From Roseobacter weihaiensis (GTDB lineage Bacteria > Pseudomonadota > Alphaproteobacteria > Rhodobacterales > Rhodobacteraceae): a DNA stretch of 64,000 nucleotides. The notes beneath the pieces were generated by a model. The model was not told where the DNA came from and did no database searches. It saw only the letters and a list, made by a program, of their open reading frames with translations. This document shows, in pieces, positions 62,080-64,000 of this stretch (its first letter is position 1; the number at the start of each line of letters is the position of its first letter). The stretch lies in assembly GCF_020622345.1 (NCBI RefSeq), contig NZ_JACNMO010000005.1, forward strand, positions 1 through 64,000. Reading direction: 5' to 3'. Position numbers and translations under genes: made by a program.

Positions 62080-64000
62080 ATGATCCGATCCATTGTAGTG
62101 GGAAGTGCTTCGATGTGGGCTGCGACGGTTGCCCACGGCCAAGAGACAGCCGTTCCTTTTGACCTGGGCACACTGGTTCTGCAGGGCGAATTGCAGGACC
62201 GGACACTGCAGGACAGCCCGACCTCCGCTGCCATCGAAACCGGTGAAGATCTCGAAGAACGTGGAGAGACGAACCTAAAGGACGTGATCGAACGAACGCC
62301 CGGTGTATCCTCCAGTTTTGGCGAACGGGGCTTTGTCATTCGTGGCATAGACCAAAGCGGCGTGGGCGGCGGCGGGGCGGGTAAGCTCGTCTCGACACAG
62401 GTCGATGGCGTTGCCTTGCCCGGCAATCAAGCCACATTTTTTGGCCCCTTTTCCACCTGGGACCTCGACCAGGTAGAGATTCTGCGCGGCCCGCAATCCA
62501 CGCAGCAGGGTCGCAATGCGCTGGCAGGTGCGATTGTCTTGCGATCAAAAGACCCGGTTTTCGAACAGGAGTACCGGCTGCGGTCCGAGATCGGGTCGCG
62601 TGATTTCAGCCGCATTGCCCTTGTTGCAAACACGCCGCTGTCGGACACTGTGGCACTCCGCTTTTCCGCGGAAAGGATCCGAAGTGACGGCTATGTCTTT
62701 AACGCCACACGCAATGAAGATGCCAATCCGGAGGAAACCGACACCTATCGCGCCAAGCTGCTTTGGGAACCGGTCAATAACTTCAGCGCGACGTTCTCCT
62801 TCAGCCGAACCGATAATTTCGGTGGTGAGGATACCATCAATCGCACCTCGTCACCCAGTGGGGAGGTTGTCACGCTTGATCTGCCGACACGCGAAGGGTC
62901 GCGGCATGATATCTGGGGGCTGCGCACGGAGTGGGGGATCTCGGACAGGCTGACGCTGGAGACCGAGACAAGCTATTACACGCAGGACTATGTCCGTTCC
63001 GAGGACGGAGACGATACCCCGATTTTCCTGGGTTCCTTCGAGCGGCGGGTCGATACAGAAGTTTTCGAACAGGATGTGCGGCTGCGGTTTGAGACCAGCG
63101 GGGTCACCGGCGTGTTGGGGTTGTTCTATAGTGAGATCAAGGAGAAGCGCCCAGCCAACTTCATTGTGGACACGGGCTTTTCCCTCGGCGGAACACCTGG
63201 CAGTGCCAACGGGGTTTTCGTGGATCGTTTCACCGATTTCGCCACAGACGTCACCAACATCGCGATCTTTGGCGAGGCCGACATTCGGGCAGACGATATT
63301 CTGAACGGTTTGTCGTTCACCGTTGGCGCGCGCTATGACTACGAGGAATTTGCCTTTGATCAGATCACGACGTATTCGCTCCCCCTGCCAGCTCCCTTTA
63401 CCAATTCCGCCGCACAGGGCGAGACCTCCTTTGACGCCTTCCTGCCCAAGATCGGAGCGACCTACGAATTCACTGAAAACCAGGCGGTGAGTTTCACGAT
63501 CCAACGCGGCTATCGCTCGGGGGGGTCGAGTGTGAATATCGCGGGGGAACTGTCGAACTTCGACCCGGAATTCACAACCAACTACGAACTGGCCTACCGC
63601 GGGAGCTTTTACGAGGACCGGCTGTTGGTTGGGGCCAACGTGTTTTATGCCGACTGGGAGGATCAGCAAGTGAGCCGGTTCATCGGGTTTGTGCCCAGCG
63701 GACAGCCGGATTTCGAGGTGGTGAATGCGGGCGAATCGCGCATGTGGGGCGGTGAATTGTCCCTCGAAGGCGAGGTGAGCGAGAGGCTCGCCCTCTATGG
63801 TTCTGCTGCCTATGCCAAAACGGAATTCGTTGATTTCGTCAACGATGGTGTACAGCTGAAAGGCAATTCCTTTCCTTTTTCGCCAGAAGTGACCCTTGCA
63901 CTTGGCGGGCGTTACAGCTGGGACAACGGCCTGTCGCTTGGGATCGATGCCTCCTACACCGACGGCAGTTTTTTCGATGTGGAGAACACAGCCGCACAGC
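62080..64000 (+). CDS. TonB-dependent outer-membrane receptor, partial
   Basis: 640 codons are in the window without a stop. MIRSIVVGSASMWAATVAHG is the signal peptide. LGTLVLQGELQDRTLQDSP carries a TonB box-like stretch, and LKDVIERTPGVSSSFGERGF, VIRGIDQSG, QVEILRGPQSTQQGRNALAG form the plug domain. Beta-barrel strands follow (RFSAERIRSDGYVFNATRNE, LSFTVGARYDYEEFAF, TNYELAYRGSFYEDRLLVGA). Divergent from the PepSY pair: a siderophore or heme importer, probably iron-regulated. Confidence 0.93.
   Translation, partial: MIRSIVVGSASMWAATVAHGQETAVPFDLGTLVLQGELQDRTLQDSPTSAAIETGEDLEERGETNLKDVIERTPGVSSSFGERGFVIRGIDQSGVGGGGAGKLVSTQVDGVALPGNQATFFGPFSTWDLDQVEILRGPQSTQQGRNALAGAIVLRSKDPVFEQEYRLRSEIGSRDFSRIALVANTPLSDTVALRFSAERIRSDGYVFNATRNEDANPEETDTYRAKLLWEPVNNFSATFSFSRTDNFGGEDTINRTSSPSGEVVTLDLPTREGSRHDIWGLRTEWGISDRLTLETETSYYTQDYVRSEDGDDTPIFLGSFERRVDTEVFEQDVRLRFETSGVTGVLGLFYSEIKEKRPANFIVDTGFSLGGTPGSANGVFVDRFTDFATDVTNIAIFGEADIRADDILNGLSFTVGARYDYEEFAFDQITTYSLPLPAPFTNSAAQGETSFDAFLPKIGATYEFTENQAVSFTIQRGYRSGGSSVNIAGELSNFDPEFTTNYELAYRGSFYEDRLLVGANVFYADWEDQQVSRFIGFVPSGQPDFEVVNAGESRMWGGELSLEGEVSERLALYGSAAYAKTEFVDFVNDGVQLKGNSFPFSPEVTLALGGRYSWDNGLSLGIDASYTDGSFFDVENTAAQ

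Overview
The window looks like the chromosome of a marine alphaproteobacterium of the Rhodobacteraceae (roseobacter group). The reasons are the housekeeping block dacC-tmk-holB-tatD-MBL hydrolase, DUF2783 and DUF3987 proteins, RTX proteins, a compact nine-gene chemotaxis operon, and frequent TTG/GTG starts with good Shine-Dalgarno sequences. This assignment rests on gene content only.

Layout. 1-14 kb is accessory and partly decayed. It opens with a mosaic of IS3, integrase and IS110 remnants. Then come an ImmA/IrrE-like gene without its metal motif, a MerR-SDR pair with a broken binding-protein gene, an epoxide-hydrolase-like enzyme, a Cys-containing micro-ORF and an intact bacterial nitric oxide synthase. 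These are followed by Nudix, RadC, SpoIIAA-like, cytochrome c and UspA genes. The stretch ends with ectoine-catabolism relics: eutE broken, eutD truncated, eutA intact. 14-20.7 kb is conserved backbone ending in a tRNA-Ser(TGA) gene.

20.75-33.7 kb is a tRNA-Ser integration hot spot. The 22-bp 3' end of the tRNA (20754-20775) recurs at 30888-30909, bounding a 10-kb island. The island has its own dead integrase, a DUF3987 protein, a frameshifted sulfotransferase, RTX/DUF4214 debris, IS3 and IS66 pieces and a small unknown operon. Immediately after the second att copy a second, truncated integrase begins, followed by a run of gene fragments (IS3, phage lysis, two ParB, ABC ATPase). This suggests two islands in tandem.

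34.7-44.2 kb is a minus-strand chemotaxis operon, in transcription order STAS, CheY, CheA, CheW, MCP, CheW, CheR, CheB and a soluble coiled-coil protein. 44.5-50.8 kb is a homogentisate module: a MarR regulator with two palindromic operators, a frameshifted maiA, hmgA, fahA, an MBL-fold protein, a flavin monooxygenase and a DUF2783 protein. The last two resemble a two-component 3-hydroxyphenylacetate 6-hydroxylase that would feed homogentisate into the ring-cleavage steps.

51-64 kb holds a lipoprotein subtilase, a membrane anti-sigma-like protein and an ECF sigma factor that look like one signalling unit. It continues with a duplicated RTX protein, a GMC dehydrogenase with its Tat-exported small subunit, a VOC protein, a ribbon-helix-helix protein, a PepSY membrane protein pair, and a divergent TonB-dependent receptor that runs off the window. 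Best candidates for new biology are the protease/anti-sigma/ECF trio, the nitric oxide synthase with the micro-ORF before it, and the tandem tRNA-Ser islands.
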